Source: Microvirga puerhi
GTDB taxonomy: Bacteria; Pseudomonadota; Alphaproteobacteria; Rhizobiales; Beijerinckiaceae
DNA length: 64,000 bases
Assembly: GCF_020089865.1 (NCBI RefSeq)
Contig: NZ_JAIRBM010000001.1
Coordinates: 372,001-436,000 of the forward strand
Direction of reading: 5' to 3'
Below, one piece after another: positions 7,958 to 17,728 of this stretch. The translations under genes were made by a program, and so were the position numbers. Every line of letters begins with the position of its first letter. Position 1 is the first letter of the stretch. The notes beneath the pieces were generated by a model. The model made no database searches, was not told the DNA's origin, and worked only from the letters and a program-made list of their open reading frames with translations.

Positions 7958-8926
7958 ATGACCACCATGACGACCTCCACGACATCATCCGACGCGCGGA
8001 CCAAGACTGTGTTCATCGACGGGGAGGCCGGTACCACTGGCCTCGGCATCCGCGATCGCCTCAAGGGAGAGCCCGGGATTGCGATCAAGAGCATCGACCC
8101 GGAGCGGCGCAAGGATCCCGCGGCCAAACGCGAGATCCTCGGTGAGGTGGATCTGGTGGTCCTGTGCCTGCACGACGATGCCGCTCGGGAGACGGTGGCC
8201 CTCGTCGATGCGCTGGATGGCCGGAAACCGAAGATCGTCGATGCCAGCACGGCGCATCGGGTAAGCCCCGGCTGGGTCTATGGCTTCGCCGAGCTCGCCC
8301 CGTCGCAGCGCGACGCCATTGTAAAGGCGGACCGGGTTGCCAATCCCGGCTGCTACCCGACGGGAGCGATCGCGCTCATTCGCCCGCTTGTGGACGAAGG
8401 ACTGATACCGCCGGACTATCCGATCAGCGTCAATGCGGTCAGCGGCTATAGCGGCGGCGGCCGGTCCATGATCGAAGCTTATGAGGCAGGCACCGCGCCC
8501 GCCTTCGAACTCTACGGCCTGGGCTTCGAGCACAAGCACGTGCCCGAATTGCAAAAGTATACCGGCCTCGTGCGCCGCCCGATCTTCGTACCGTCGGTCG
8601 GCAATTTCCGCCAAGGCATGCTTGTCAGCGTGCCGCTGCACCTGGACATGCTTCCGAAGCAGCCAAAGGCCGAGGAGTTGGAGGCCGTTCTGAGCCGCTG
8701 GTACGCCGGCAGTCAGATCGTTTCCGTCCTTACCACGCACTCGGACGGAAAACGCCTCGAGCGGATCGAGCCCGAGGCGTTGAACGATACGAACTTGATG
8801 GAGCTCCGCGTGTTCCGGAACGACGCCTATGACCACGCCGTCCTGGTCGCGCGCCTCGACAATCTCGGCAAGGGAGCGTCAGGCGCAGCGGTTCAGAACA
8901 TCAAGCTCATGCTCGGTCTAGACTGA
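7958..8926 (+). CDS. argC: N-acetyl-gamma-glutamyl-phosphate reductase, type 2
   Basis: A 322-residue ArgC that reduces N-acetylglutamyl phosphate to the semialdehyde with NADPH in arginine biosynthesis. Visible are [10 protein letters not shown] (nucleotide-binding loop, about 22-31), VDASTAHR and the active-site segment [10 protein letters not shown] with Cys132. Length and the short N-terminus fit the type 2 subfamily. It is preceded by the leader peptide and terminator described at 7788-7898. Its 3' end overlaps the convergent FAH-family gene by nine bases, so no terminator separates them. Confidence 0.93.
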   Translation: MTTMTTSTTSSDARTKTVFIDGEAGTTGLGIRDRLKGEPGIAIKSIDPERRKDPAAKREILGEVDLVVLCLHDDAARETVALVDALDGRKPKIVDASTAHRVSPGWVYGFAELAPSQRDAIVKADRVANPGCYPTGAIALIRPLVDEGLIPPDYPISVNAVSGYSGGGRSMIEAYEAGTAPAFELYGLGFEHKHVPELQKYTGLVRRPIFVPSVGNFRQGMLVSVPLHLDMLPKQPKAEELEAVLSRWYAGSQIVSVLTTHSDGKRLERIEPEALNDTNLMELRVFRNDAYDHAVLVARLDNLGKGASGAAVQNIKLMLGLD

Positions 8927-9814
8927 CACCGAGCGCTGGTGCGCGGGATATCTGATGTCGGCGGGCCGCTCCTCGAACGCAAAGACCCGCTGACGCTGCA
9001 CGCCGAGACCGTCGATCCCGAGGCTTATCTCGTCGCCGGACTTGAGGAAGCGCGGCGGCTTCATGCCCATGCCGACGCCGGGAGGGGTGCCAGTGGTGAT
9101 GACGTCGCCCGGCTCCAGGATCATGAAGTGTGAGACGTAGGAAACGATCTGCGGCAGGTTGAAGATCATCGTCTTCGTCGAGCCGTTCTGCATCCTTTCG
9201 CCATTCACGTCGAGCCACATGTCCAGCGCGTGCGGATCGGGGATCTCGTCGCGGGTCACGAGCCACGGGCCGAGGGGACCGAAGGTCGGGCAGCCCTTGC
9301 CCTTGGTCCAGGTTCCGCCGCGCTCGATCTGAAACTCCCGCTCGGATACGTCGTTGCAGACGCAATATCCTGCGACGTAGTCCATGGCTTCGTTGGCGCC
9401 CACGTAGGACGCGCGCTCGCCGATCACAATGGCAAGTTCGACCTCCCAGTCCGTCTTATGCGACCCACGCGGAATGATCACGTTATCGTTCGGGCCCACG
9501 ATGCAGGAGGGCGCCTTGTTGAATATGATCGGCTCAGCAGGGATGGGGGCGCCCGTCTCGGCGGCGTGGTCGGCGTAGTTCAGGCCGATCGCGATGAAGT
9601 TGCCCACTTTGCCGACGCAGGCACCAAGCCGCTGACCCGAAGGGGCAAGGGGGAGTGTTTTTGCGTCGAGTTTACGGATCCGGTCGAGACTGTTGGCGCT
9701 GAGGGAAGCGCCGCTGATATCCGGAATGACTGACGAAAGATCCCGGATTCCACCATCGGCATCCACCAGTCCGGGCTTTTCGCGCCCGACCTCACCAAAC
9801 CGCACAAGCTTCAT
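8918..9814 (-). CDS. Fumarylacetoacetate hydrolase-family protein
   Basis: A 298-residue FAH-superfamily enzyme. [40 protein letters not shown] (metal-binding acidic residues), [12 protein letters not shown] and [16 protein letters not shown] are all present. Such proteins cleave or hydrate 2-keto or 2,4-diketo acids. The [18 protein letters not shown] start resembles the 2,4-diketo-3-deoxy-sugar-acid hydrolases often annotated as ureidoglycolate lyase. Start ATG 9814 has AGGGGAAA upstream. The substrate is not determined. Confidence 0.87.
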   Translation of the reverse strand: MKLVRFGEVGREKPGLVDADGGIRDLSSVIPDISGASLSANSLDRIRKLDAKTLPLAPSGQRLGACVGKVGNFIAIGLNYADHAAETGAPIPAEPIIFNKAPSCIVGPNDNVIIPRGSHKTDWEVELAIVIGERASYVGANEAMDYVAGYCVCNDVSEREFQIERGGTWTKGKGCPTFGPLGPWLVTRDEIPDPHALDMWLDVNGERMQNGSTKTMIFNLPQIVSYVSHFMILEPGDVITTGTPPGVGMGMKPPRFLKSGDEISLGIDGLGVQRQRVFAFEERPADIRYPAHQRSVSV

Positions 9815-10226
9815 CAGCGTTTCCCCTTTTTGACGGTAGGGCATCATATGGTCCGATTTAGCGGTCGGGCGCAATGCGCTTTCCTCGTCACGGAAATGTT
9901 GCCGTTTTGTCACGCATATCGACGAAACGCCTCGGACATCACAGCGGGCACATAAGCGACAGATAAGCGCTTGTCCTTTGGCGAAGAGGGGAAATACGTC
10001 TGTTTATATATAAACTAAAATCTTTAACTGCTTTTCCTTCAGGGAAGAGCAAGTAAAAGCGAAAGTAAAAGTCACAATTTCTTAGAATATATTGTCCTAC
10101 GGTCAAGCTCGATAGGAACTCGTTAACGGATTGCGGCAAAATCAAAGCATTGGCAGAGTGAGTTTCAAAGCGGGGAAGATTCTCCCGCGTATGAACAACA
10201 GAAGACGACAAGGGCGGGAAATCTCT
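9815..10226. other. 412-bp non-coding region upstream of the FadL-like gene
   Basis: No convincing gene. The middle part (about 9995-10130) is AT-rich against the surrounding DNA. It contains a perfect 14-bp palindrome GTTTATATATAAAC (10002-10015) and a direct repeat AAGTAAAAG at 10051 and 10063 (12-bp period), both possible binding sites for control of the divergent genes. An antisense frame (9939-10211) resembles nothing known. Confidence 0.5.
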
Positions 10227-11528
10227 ATGCGTTTCAATCGGTCTTTAATTCTGGCTGCCGTCTCTCTCTCGGCGCTCGTGGCCGCTCAGGGCGCAGCTCA
10301 GGCTGGCGCTTTCGCTCTGCGGGAGCAGAGTGCAACCGGGCAAGGCGAGTCCTTTGCCGGCGTGGCGGCGGGCTCAGCCGGCGTTTCGTCGATGTACTGG
10401 AACCCCGCCACCATCACGATGGCTCCGGGCTGGCAGGGCGAGTTCCACGCGACAGCGATCATTCCCGAATCGAAGATCGCGCCGACCTTCACGATTCCTG
10501 CCGGTCTCGCCGCTCTGGGTCCGTCCGGAGACATCGGTATGGATGCGGTCGTTCCCGCGGGCTATGCCAGCTTCCAGATCAACGACAGCCTCTGGCTCGG
10601 CTTCTATAACGGCGCTCCCTACGGCCTGGTAACGAAGCCCAACCCCGTCTGGGCCGGTCAGATCTATGCCCGCACCACGTCGGTATTCTCTTACGAAGCC
10701 ATGCCGACCATCGGCTATAAGGTGAATGACTGGCTGTCAGTCGGTGCCGGCGTGCGCGCCCAGTATTTCAAGGTTCGCTATTTCTCGGCGACGGCGGCAT
10801 CGCCATTTGCGCCCTCGGCCGGCCTCGAGGGCGACAGCTGGGGCTTCGGCTACTCTCTCGGTGCGACCCTGACCCCATTCGCCGGCACGTCGATCGGTAT
10901 CGGTTTCCGCTCGGCCGTTGAGCAGAAGCTCGAAGGCAACTTCCAATATTTCGGTATCCCGATCAAAGCCAACCTGGTCCTGCCCGAATCCGTCTCCGTC
11001 GGTATCAGCCAGCGGATCACGGACGCCTTCACGCTGAATGCGACCGCTGAATGGACCAACTGGAGCCGTCTCGGCTATCCGCGCGTGACCAACGGGCTGA
11101 CGGGAACGCTCCTGGCGCAGTCCCCGTATCTGCCGCTAGACTACAAGGACGGCTGGTTCTTCTCGGTGGGCGGCGAATATCGCATCAATCCCGCCTGGAC
11201 GGTTCGCGCCGGCCTCGGTTACGAAATCTCCCCGATCGAACTCGAGACGCGTAGCCCACGCCTGCCCGACACCGATCGCGTGTGGCTTTCCGTGGGCACG
11301 ACCTACAACTGGAGCGACCAGCTTTCGTTCGACCTCGCCTATACGCACATCTTCGCGGTCGGGAACACGAACCTCTCTCTGACGCCCGGCAATCCGACCT
11401 TCGCAACGCGCGGTGCGGTGCTGACGGCGGATGTCGACACGCATGTCGACATCATCTCCGCCGGCGTCAAATACCGCTGGGACAATCCGGCGAAGGCCAT
11501 TCCCGCCCCAATCGTTCGCAAATACTAA
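10227..11528 (+). CDS. FadL/OmpP1-family outer membrane transporter
   Basis: A 433-residue outer membrane beta-barrel of the long-chain fatty acid/aromatic hydrocarbon transport family. A signal peptide (MRFNRSLILAAVSLSALVAA...AQA) precedes a mature start GAFALREQSATGQGESFAG, the family hallmark forming the N-terminal hatch. The rest shows alternating barrel strands ending with a C-terminal aromatic-containing strand. ATG 10227 has GGGCGGGAA upstream. It lies convergent to the PHA synthase gene, which fits but does not prove a link to fatty-acid uptake. Confidence 0.9.
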   Translation: MRFNRSLILAAVSLSALVAAQGAAQAGAFALREQSATGQGESFAGVAAGSAGVSSMYWNPATITMAPGWQGEFHATAIIPESKIAPTFTIPAGLAALGPSGDIGMDAVVPAGYASFQINDSLWLGFYNGAPYGLVTKPNPVWAGQIYARTTSVFSYEAMPTIGYKVNDWLSVGAGVRAQYFKVRYFSATAASPFAPSAGLEGDSWGFGYSLGATLTPFAGTSIGIGFRSAVEQKLEGNFQYFGIPIKANLVLPESVSVGISQRITDAFTLNATAEWTNWSRLGYPRVTNGLTGTLLAQSPYLPLDYKDGWFFSVGGEYRINPAWTVRAGLGYEISPIELETRSPRLPDTDRVWLSVGTTYNWSDQLSFDLAYTHIFAVGNTNLSLTPGNPTFATRGAVLTADVDTHVDIISAGVKYRWDNPAKAIPAPIVRKY

Positions 11529-11548
11529 GATCCTCGGTATCTTTCATG

Positions 11549-11577
11549 CAAAAGGCCGGCATCTTGCCGGCCTTTTC
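11549..11577. terminator. Terminator between convergent porin and phaC genes
   Basis: AAAGGCCGGC (11551-11560) and GCCGGCCTTT (11566-11575) flank ATCTT. T runs follow on both strands, so it can work in both directions. Confidence 0.85.
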
Positions 11578-11597
11578 GTTTGCGAGCATCGGCCGGA

Positions 11598-13403
11598 TCA
11601 GGACTTCGCCAGCACGTAGGTGCCCGGGGCATCGCCGAGCGCCTCAAGCTTCCCGCCGCCGGGTTCGCGCGCCGGTACGCGGCGTGACGTCTGCTTTTCG
11701 ATCCAGGAGAACCAATGAGGCCACCAAGTGCCGGGGGTCTCCTGGGCCCGTCCGATCCAGTCGTCCAGCTCACCATCGAGAGAATTGCCGGTCCAATATT
11801 GGTACTTGGCCTTACCGACGGGATTGACCACTCCGGCGATATGACCGGAGCCGGCCAGCACGAACTCGACGGGGCCGCCGAAGCTCTTCGAGCCGAGGAA
11901 AACCGAGCGGGCCGGAGCAATATGGTCTTCCTTGGTCGCCAGGTTGAAGACCGGGATCTTCACCTTCTTCAGATCGAGCTTTACACCGCCCAGTTCCATT
12001 TCGCCCTTGGTGAGCCTGTTCTCCAGATAACAGTTCCGGAGATAGAAGGCGTGGTTTGCTGCCGGCATACGGGTCGAATCGGAGTTCCAATAGAGCAGAT
12101 CGAACGGGAAGGGCGCCTGCCCCTTCAGATAGACGTTCACCACATAGGACCAGATCAAATCGTTTGGGCGGAGCATGTTGAAGGCGTTGGCCATATGCGA
12201 GCCTTCGAGGTAGCCGCGCTTTTTCATGCTGGCCTCGAGGGCACTGACCCGGTCCTTATCCACGAAGACTTTCAGGTCGCCCGCATAGGTGAAATCGACC
12301 TGTGCGGTGAAGAAGGTCGCGCTGTCGATCCGCTTGTCCTTCTTCGCGGCCATATAGGCCAGAGTCGCTGCGAGCAGAGTTCCTCCGACGCAATAGCCGA
12401 TTGCCGTGACCTTCTTCTCGCCGGTGGACGTTTCGATGGCGTCGAGAGCGGCGAAGATTCCTTCCCGCATGTAGCTCTCGAAATCCTTGCCCGCATGTTC
12501 GAGCCCGGGATTGACCCAGGAGATGCAGAAGACCGTAAGGCCCTGCGCCACCGCCCACCGGATGAAGCTTTTTTCCGGATTGAGGTCGAGAATGTAGAAC
12601 TTGTTGATCCAGGGCGGAACGATCAGGAGCGGGCGCTTCAGGACGGTATCCGTCGCAGGCGCATACTGGATGAGCTCCATCAGGCTGTTGCGGAAAATCA
12701 CCTTTCCGGGTGTCGTCGCCATGTTGACGCCGACCTTGAAGCGCGTCGGATCGGATTGGCGGATCTTAAGCTCGCCACCGCCAGCCTCGATATCCTCCGC
12801 CAGCATTTCCATCCCGCGGACCAGATTGGCGCCGTTCCTCTGGAGCGTTTCGCGAAGCAGCTCCGGATTCGTCAGCAGGAAGTTCGATGGGGACAGCGCG
12901 CTCGACAACTGCCTCAAATAGAATTGCGCCTTGTGGCGTGTGTGCTCGTCGACGCCTTCCGCTTGGTCAACAAGATTCTCGGCCCACCGGGATGTGATGA
13001 GATAAGCCTGCTTGAGGAAGTCGAAGACCGGGTTCTCGGACCATTCAGGATCTTTGAAACGGTTGTCCTTCGCCTCTGGTTCAGCAATCGCCTCGACGGG
13101 CTCGCCGTGAGCGCGCTTGAGGGTCGATGCCCACAGATCCAGGAACTGCACCCCAAGTCGATTCTGCGCATCGACCGCCCTTTGGGGATCGATCATCCAG
13201 GCTTCGGCGATATGTCCGAAAGAACGTACAGCCTCTGCCGCCTCTTCGGCGAACCCCGACCGGTGCTGGCCTTCGGTCATGGGTTTGAGGTATGCCGCTG
13301 TCGCCTTGCCTACTCCTTCCAGGAGCAAGGTCAGATTGCGTGAGAGTTCGTCGAAGTCCGGGACTGGGGGAGGCGCTTTGTCAGTCGACGACGGTTTGTC
13401 CAT
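11598..13403 (-). CDS. phaC: Class I poly(3-hydroxyalkanoate) synthase
   Basis: A 601-residue PHA synthase that polymerises 3-hydroxyacyl-CoA into storage polyester on granule surfaces. The lipase-like box is GYCVGG with nucleophile Cys338, and the later [12 protein letters not shown] (Asp) and [11 protein letters not shown] (His) complete the triad. [21 protein letters not shown] is typical of PhaC. Single-chain length near 600 and no adjacent phaE or phaR indicate class I. ATG 13403 is preferred (GGGAGA eight bases upstream); in-frame upstream starts exist at 13442 and 13529. phaA/phaB are not in the window. Confidence 0.95.
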   Translation of the reverse strand: MDKPSSTDKAPPPVPDFDELSRNLTLLLEGVGKATAAYLKPMTEGQHRSGFAEEAAEAVRSFGHIAEAWMIDPQRAVDAQNRLGVQFLDLWASTLKRAHGEPVEAIAEPEAKDNRFKDPEWSENPVFDFLKQAYLITSRWAENLVDQAEGVDEHTRHKAQFYLRQLSSALSPSNFLLTNPELLRETLQRNGANLVRGMEMLAEDIEAGGGELKIRQSDPTRFKVGVNMATTPGKVIFRNSLMELIQYAPATDTVLKRPLLIVPPWINKFYILDLNPEKSFIRWAVAQGLTVFCISWVNPGLEHAGKDFESYMREGIFAALDAIETSTGEKKVTAIGYCVGGTLLAATLAYMAAKKDKRIDSATFFTAQVDFTYAGDLKVFVDKDRVSALEASMKKRGYLEGSHMANAFNMLRPNDLIWSYVVNVYLKGQAPFPFDLLYWNSDSTRMPAANHAFYLRNCYLENRLTKGEMELGGVKLDLKKVKIPVFNLATKEDHIAPARSVFLGSKSFGGPVEFVLAGSGHIAGVVNPVGKAKYQYWTGNSLDGELDDWIGRAQETPGTWWPHWFSWIEKQTSRRVPAREPGGGKLEALGDAPGTYVLAKS

Positions 13404-13516
13404 AAGGGCGTTCTCCCGACGGTCCTCGCTGCCATTGCTCATATGCCGCATTTCCGACATTTTAGCGATTGGATCATCATAAAGCCTAGAGTCATCCGTT
13501 GTTCTCGGAATTAAGA

Positions 13517-13918
13517 ATGAATTTTGCATCCGCTCCTATCGCCCGCACCGTCGCTGCGGGCTGCGCCTTCCTCCTGGCTGCCCTCCTGGCGGGATGCGGC
13601 GGCAACGCGACCGGAGAGTTCGTGGAATCGAGCGGACTGGGTCCCAAGATGGCCGCTAGGCCGGATTTCATCACGGCCTCAAGGCCTCAGAATCTCGATT
13701 ACATCCCTATCGGCACGCCTCAGGAGGGGCGCCCGACGGCAGCAAAGACGCTTGATGAGGTCAAGGCCGCCGAGGCCGAGCTCGATGCCGTTCGGGCGCA
13801 AAATCAATCGAAGGGTGAGGCCGCAGCGCAGCTCGGAGGAACTCCGGCGCCCCAGACAGTCGCCTTGCCGGCCCCCGCAAGCCCTGCGCAACCGACCAAG
13901 AAGAAAAAGACCCCCTAG
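13517..13918 (+). CDS. Small lipoprotein of unknown function
   Basis: A 133-residue protein with a lipoprotein signal peptide. After [13 protein letters not shown] comes a hydrophobic stretch ending in the lipobox LLAGC, so Cys is the expected lipidation site. The mature part is low-complexity: an Ala/Glu-rich helix around [21 protein letters not shown], then a Pro/Ala/Gln-rich tail ending KKKKTP. No recognised domain. ATG 13517 puts the signal peptide at the N-terminus. It is divergent to phaC and 37 bases upstream of the aminotransferase gene, possibly co-transcribed with it. Confidence 0.75.
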   Translation: MNFASAPIARTVAAGCAFLLAALLAGCGGNATGEFVESSGLGPKMAARPDFITASRPQNLDYIPIGTPQEGRPTAAKTLDEVKAAEAELDAVRAQNQSKGEAAAQLGGTPAPQTVALPAPASPAQPTKKKKTP

Positions 13919-13955
13919 CAACGAGCCTTTTAGAATCCTGCCCGAGGACTGAACC

Positions 13956-15176
13956 ATGCCTGATTTTTATCGCATCAAGCGCCTCCCACCTTACGTCTTC
14001 GAGCAGGTCAACCGCATCAAGGCCGCCGCCCGGGCCAACGGCGCCGACATCATCGATCTCGGCATGGGCAATCCCGATCTGCAGGCACCGCAGCATGTGA
14101 TCGATAAGCTGGTCGAGACGGTGGGCAAGCCACGGACCGACCGCTATTCGGCCTCGAAGGGCATCGGCGGGTTGAGGCGCGCCCAGGCGGGCTACTACGA
14201 GCGCCGTTTCGGCGTGAAGCTCAATCCCGACACCCAGGTCGTCGCCACGCTCGGCTCGAAGGAAGGCTTCGCCAACATGGCGCAGGCGATCACCGAGCCC
14301 GGCGACGTCGTCTTGGTGCCCAATCCCAGCTACCCGATCCATGCCTTCGGGTTCCTCATGGCCGGTGGAGTAATCCGCTCTGTGCCGGCGGAGCCGACGC
14401 CGGCCTTCTTCCCGGCGGCCGAGCGGGCCGTGCTGCATTCCATTCCGAAGCCGGTGGCGCTCGTCGTCTGCTATCCATCCAATCCGACCGCTTACGTGGC
14501 GTCCCTGGATTTCTATCGGGATCTCGTCGCCTTCGCGAAGAAGCATGACCTCATCCTGCTCTCCGATCTCGCCTACTCGGAGGTCTATTTCGACGAGAGC
14601 AATCCGCCGCCGTCGATTCTGCAGGTGCCGGGAGCGATCGACGTCGCGGTGGAATTCACCTCCATGTCCAAGACGTTCTCCATGGCCGGGTGGCGGATTG
14701 GTTTCGCCGTGGGCAACGAGCGTCTGCTCGCGGCTCTGGCCCGGGTAAAGTCCTATCTCGATTATGGGGCCTTTACGCCGGTCCAGGTGGCGGCGACGGC
14801 GGCTCTCAATGGGCCCGACGACTGCATCCGCGAGATGCGCGCGACCTACAGGCGCCGCCGCGATGTGATGATCGATGCCTTCGGAAAGGCCGGCTGGCCC
14901 ATTCCGACACCGACCGCCTCCATGTTCGCGTGGGTTCAGATCCCGGAGAAATTCCGATCTCTTGGAAGCCTGGAATTCTCCAAGCTCCTTGTCGAGAAGG
15001 CCGATGTGGCGGTGGCGCCGGGGATCGGCTTTGGCGAGCACGGAGATGACTATGTTCGTATCGCGCTCGTCGAGAACGAGCAGCGCATCCGCCAGGCCGC
15101 CCGCAACATCCGCCGGTTCTTCGATACGGCGGACAATACGCTGCACAACGTGGTGCCGTTGACACGAGCCGGGTGA
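13956..15176 (+). CDS. Class I/II aminotransferase (AlaC / LL-DAP aminotransferase-like)
   Basis: A 406-residue fold-type I PLP aminotransferase. Hallmarks are DIIDLGMGNPDLQAP, YSASKGIGGLR, NPSYPIHAF, CYPSNPTAY, LLSDLAYSEVYF and SMSKTFSMAGWRIGF with PLP-binding Lys239. The GxGNPD and SYPIH signatures place it with the alanine/LL-diaminopimelate-type enzymes. It lies 93 bases before hom, a conserved neighbourhood in Hyphomicrobiales, so a role in aspartate-family or alanine metabolism is plausible. The exact amino acid pair is not determined by sequence. Confidence 0.88.
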   Translation: MPDFYRIKRLPPYVFEQVNRIKAAARANGADIIDLGMGNPDLQAPQHVIDKLVETVGKPRTDRYSASKGIGGLRRAQAGYYERRFGVKLNPDTQVVATLGSKEGFANMAQAITEPGDVVLVPNPSYPIHAFGFLMAGGVIRSVPAEPTPAFFPAAERAVLHSIPKPVALVVCYPSNPTAYVASLDFYRDLVAFAKKHDLILLSDLAYSEVYFDESNPPPSILQVPGAIDVAVEFTSMSKTFSMAGWRIGFAVGNERLLAALARVKSYLDYGAFTPVQVAATAALNGPDDCIREMRATYRRRRDVMIDAFGKAGWPIPTPTASMFAWVQIPEKFRSLGSLEFSKLLVEKADVAVAPGIGFGEHGDDYVRIALVENEQRIRQAARNIRRFFDTADNTLHNVVPLTRAG

Positions 15177-15269
15177 GGGCGCGCCGGATCGGCTGTCATG
15201 AACCGTGCATGGACATGCAACCCTGGCAGTCGTAAAGAGCTGCGCGACTTTCACTAGGAGCTGCTGTTC

Positions 15270-16592
15270 GTGACACGTCCTTTTCGGGTCGGCATCGCCG
15301 GCCTCGGCACGGTTGGCGCATCGGTCATCCGCATCCTCGCCCGTCAGAACGAGGTCTTGGCCCAGCGGGCCGGTCGTCCCATTGAAGTGACGGCTATTTC
15401 CGCCCGTGATCGGACCAAGGACCGCGGCTTCGATCTTTCGGATTTCGATTGGTTCGATGATCCGGTCGCGCTCGCTCGCTCTGCCGACGTCGATTGCGTG
15501 GTCGAGCTGGTGGGCGGTGCGGACGGAGCGGCCTTGCAGACGGTCGAGACCGCTTTGTCCCAGGGGAAGAGCGTCGTCACTGCCAACAAGGCTCTCTTGG
15601 CGAAACACGGCCTTTCCCTTGCGCGAATCGCCGAGGAAAAGGGCGTCGCCCTGGCATTCGAGGCCTCCGTCGCCGGGGGAATCCCGATCATCAAGACCTT
15701 GCGCGAAGGACTGCCCGCCAACCGGGTATCGCGGCTCTATGGTATCCTCAACGGAACCTGCAATTATATTCTATCGCGCATGGAGCTGGAGGGGCTGACC
15801 TTCTCCGAATGCCTCAAGGACGCCCAGCGCCTTGGTTATGCGGAAGCCGATCCAACCTTCGATGTGGAAGGTTTCGACACGGCTCATAAGCTCGCCATCC
15901 TCACCAGCCTCGCCTTTGGGACGGAAATCGACGCCGACGCCATCTATGTCGAGGGCATTTCCTCCATCACGCCGCTTGATCTTGCCATGGCAAGTGAGCT
16001 CGGATTCCGGATCAAGCTTCTCGGGGTCGCCGAGCGGACGGAGACCGGGATCGAGCAACGCGTCCACCCGACAATGGTGCCGAAGACCTCATCCATTGCC
16101 CAGGTCATGGGCGTGACGAATGCGGTGACCGTTGATGCCGACGCCGTAAAGGAATTGACCCTCATCGGTCCTGGTGCTGGTGGTGACGCTACCGCTTCCG
16201 CCGTGGTCGCCGACATCGCCGATGTGGCACTCGGAAAGGCGGAGGCTCCATTCGGCCAGCCGGTGGACCGCCTGGAAAAGGCTCCTCGGGCCCCAATGCA
16301 GCGCCATGAGGGTGGTTACTATATCCGCCTGACGGTCCATGATCGCCCGGGCGTCGCGGCCGGCGTGGCGACCCGCATGGCTCAGGCCGACATCTCCCTG
16401 GAAAGCATCCTGCAGAAGCGGTCCGAAACGGCTGCGACACAGGATCCTCACGGCCGCTCGGGAGCACCGGTTTCCCTTGTGCTCATCACCTACGCGGCCA
16501 CCGAGGCATCGATCCGCTCGGCTGTTGAAAAAATCTCGGGAGATGGTCTTATCGCCGAGCCGCCCCAAGTGATCCGCATCGAACGCGAATAA
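15270..16592 (+). CDS. hom: Homoserine dehydrogenase with ACT domain
   Basis: A 440-residue enzyme reducing aspartate semialdehyde to homoserine, the branch to threonine and methionine (and so to MetY's substrate). The Rossmann loop is GIAGLGTVGASV; VTANKALLAKHG, GGIPIIKTLREGL, NGTCNYILSRM and YAEADPTFDVEGFDTAHKL are typical. A C-terminal ACT domain (from about residue 350, YYIRLTVHDRPGVAAG) suggests feedback inhibition, usually by threonine. GTG start 15270 has AGGAG ten bases upstream. Confidence 0.95.
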   Translation: MTRPFRVGIAGLGTVGASVIRILARQNEVLAQRAGRPIEVTAISARDRTKDRGFDLSDFDWFDDPVALARSADVDCVVELVGGADGAALQTVETALSQGKSVVTANKALLAKHGLSLARIAEEKGVALAFEASVAGGIPIIKTLREGLPANRVSRLYGILNGTCNYILSRMELEGLTFSECLKDAQRLGYAEADPTFDVEGFDTAHKLAILTSLAFGTEIDADAIYVEGISSITPLDLAMASELGFRIKLLGVAERTETGIEQRVHPTMVPKTSSIAQVMGVTNAVTVDADAVKELTLIGPGAGGDATASAVVADIADVALGKAEAPFGQPVDRLEKAPRAPMQRHEGGYYIRLTVHDRPGVAAGVATRMAQADISLESILQKRSETAATQDPHGRSGAPVSLVLITYAATEASIRSAVEKISGDGLIAEPPQVIRIERE

Positions 16593-16647
16593 TTCCCGGC
16601 GCAGGCCGGATCCCGATTTCCCTCATTCATAAGGAGACGATACGTCC

Positions 16648-17646
16648 ATGTCGCAGGGCATTACCGTCCAACCGGGCCAACTCATTGAGCGCATTCTGAC
16701 CTTGGAGCTCGTCCGCGTGACCGAGCGCGCCGCCGTGGCTTCGGCCCGCCTGCGCGGACGCGGCAATGAGAAAGCCGCTGACCAGGCCGCCGTAGATGCC
16801 ATGCGCCGCGAGCTGAACCGCCTGCCGATCGACGGCACGGTCGTGATCGGCGAGGGCGAGCGCGACGAAGCGCCAATGCTCTTCATTGGTGAGAAGGTCG
16901 GCAATCGGAACGGCCCGAAAGTGGACATCGCCGTCGATCCGCTCGAGGGCACGACGCTGTGCGCCAAGGACATGCCTGGCTCAATCGCCGTCATGGCAAT
17001 GGCTGAATCCGGGACGCTGCTCGCGGCGCCGGACGTCTATATGCACAAGATTGCGGTCGGCCCGGGCTATTCCACCGGCGTCGTCGATCTCGATGCCTCG
17101 CCGGAAGAGAACATTCACAGCCTTGCCAAGGCGAAGGGCGTGAAACCCAACGAAATCAACGCTTTGGTTCTCGACCGCCCGCGCCATGCGGATCTCATCG
17201 CGGCCATCCGCAAGACGGGTGCGGGCATTCGCCTGATCAGCGATGGCGACGTGGCGGGCGTGATCTTCACGACCAAGCCCGACGAAACCGGAATCGATAT
17301 CTATCTCGGAATCGGGGCGGCTCCCGAAGGCGTTCTGGCGGCCGGGGCACTGCGCTGCATCGGCGGCCAGATGCAGGCACGCCTGATTCTCGACACCGAA
17401 GAGAAGCGGGCCCGCGCCCACCAGATGGGCGTGACCGATCCGAACCGGAAATACGACATGACGGACCTCGCCCGGGGCGACGTGATCGTCGCCGCAACGG
17501 GCGTCACCGACGGCGCGCTCCTCAAGGGCGTGAGCTTCGGCAAGGACGTGATCACCACGGAAACGGTCGTGTATCGTTCGGCCACTGGCACTGTACGTCG
17601 GATCTACGGCGAACATCGCGAATTGTCGAAGTTCCATCTCGACTGA
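16648..17646 (+). CDS. glpX: Fructose-1,6-bisphosphatase class II
   Basis: A 332-residue GlpX that hydrolyses fructose-1,6-bisphosphate in gluconeogenesis. Visible: the N-terminal helix with VTERAAVASARLRGRG, VVIGEGERDEAPML, the catalytic/metal segment DPLEGT, AAPDVYMHKI, ISDGDVAG and GIGAAPEGVLAAGALRC. It follows hom by 55 bases and precedes the recJ region, an order conserved in related genomes. A stable hairpin follows the stop. Confidence 0.95.
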   Translation: MSQGITVQPGQLIERILTLELVRVTERAAVASARLRGRGNEKAADQAAVDAMRRELNRLPIDGTVVIGEGERDEAPMLFIGEKVGNRNGPKVDIAVDPLEGTTLCAKDMPGSIAVMAMAESGTLLAAPDVYMHKIAVGPGYSTGVVDLDASPEENIHSLAKAKGVKPNEINALVLDRPRHADLIAAIRKTGAGIRLISDGDVAGVIFTTKPDETGIDIYLGIGAAPEGVLAAGALRCIGGQMQARLILDTEEKRARAHQMGVTDPNRKYDMTDLARGDVIVAATGVTDGALLKGVSFGKDVITTETVVYRSATGTVRRIYGEHRELSKFHLD

Positions 17647-17656
17647 TGGGGCACTT

Positions 17657-17687
17657 GGCGTCCTATCCGTTTCTCCGATAGGACGCC
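17657..17687. terminator. Long GC stem after glpX
   Basis: GGCGTCCTATC (17657-17667) and GATAGGACGCC (17677-17687) form a perfect 11-bp stem with a nine-base loop. No T-tract follows on either strand, so it may be an mRNA-stabilising or weakly terminating hairpin rather than a canonical terminator. Confidence 0.5.
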
Positions 17688-17728
17688 GCCCCGTTGATTA
17701 AGCGGACATCATCTTGCGGGAGCAATCC

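Noticed and set aside
9939-10211. A 90-codon minus-strand frame in the gap before the porin gene.
   Set aside because: No similarity recognised and AT-rich codons; it covers the palindrome and repeat region and probably is non-coding.
11715-13343. A 542-codon plus-strand open frame opposite phaC.
   Set aside because: Antisense shadow of a clear PHA synthase; long only because of high GC codon bias.
13761-15608. A 615-codon minus-strand open frame opposite the aminotransferase and hom genes.
   Set aside because: Low-complexity Arg/His-rich translation typical of antisense frames; the plus-strand genes have complete family motifs.
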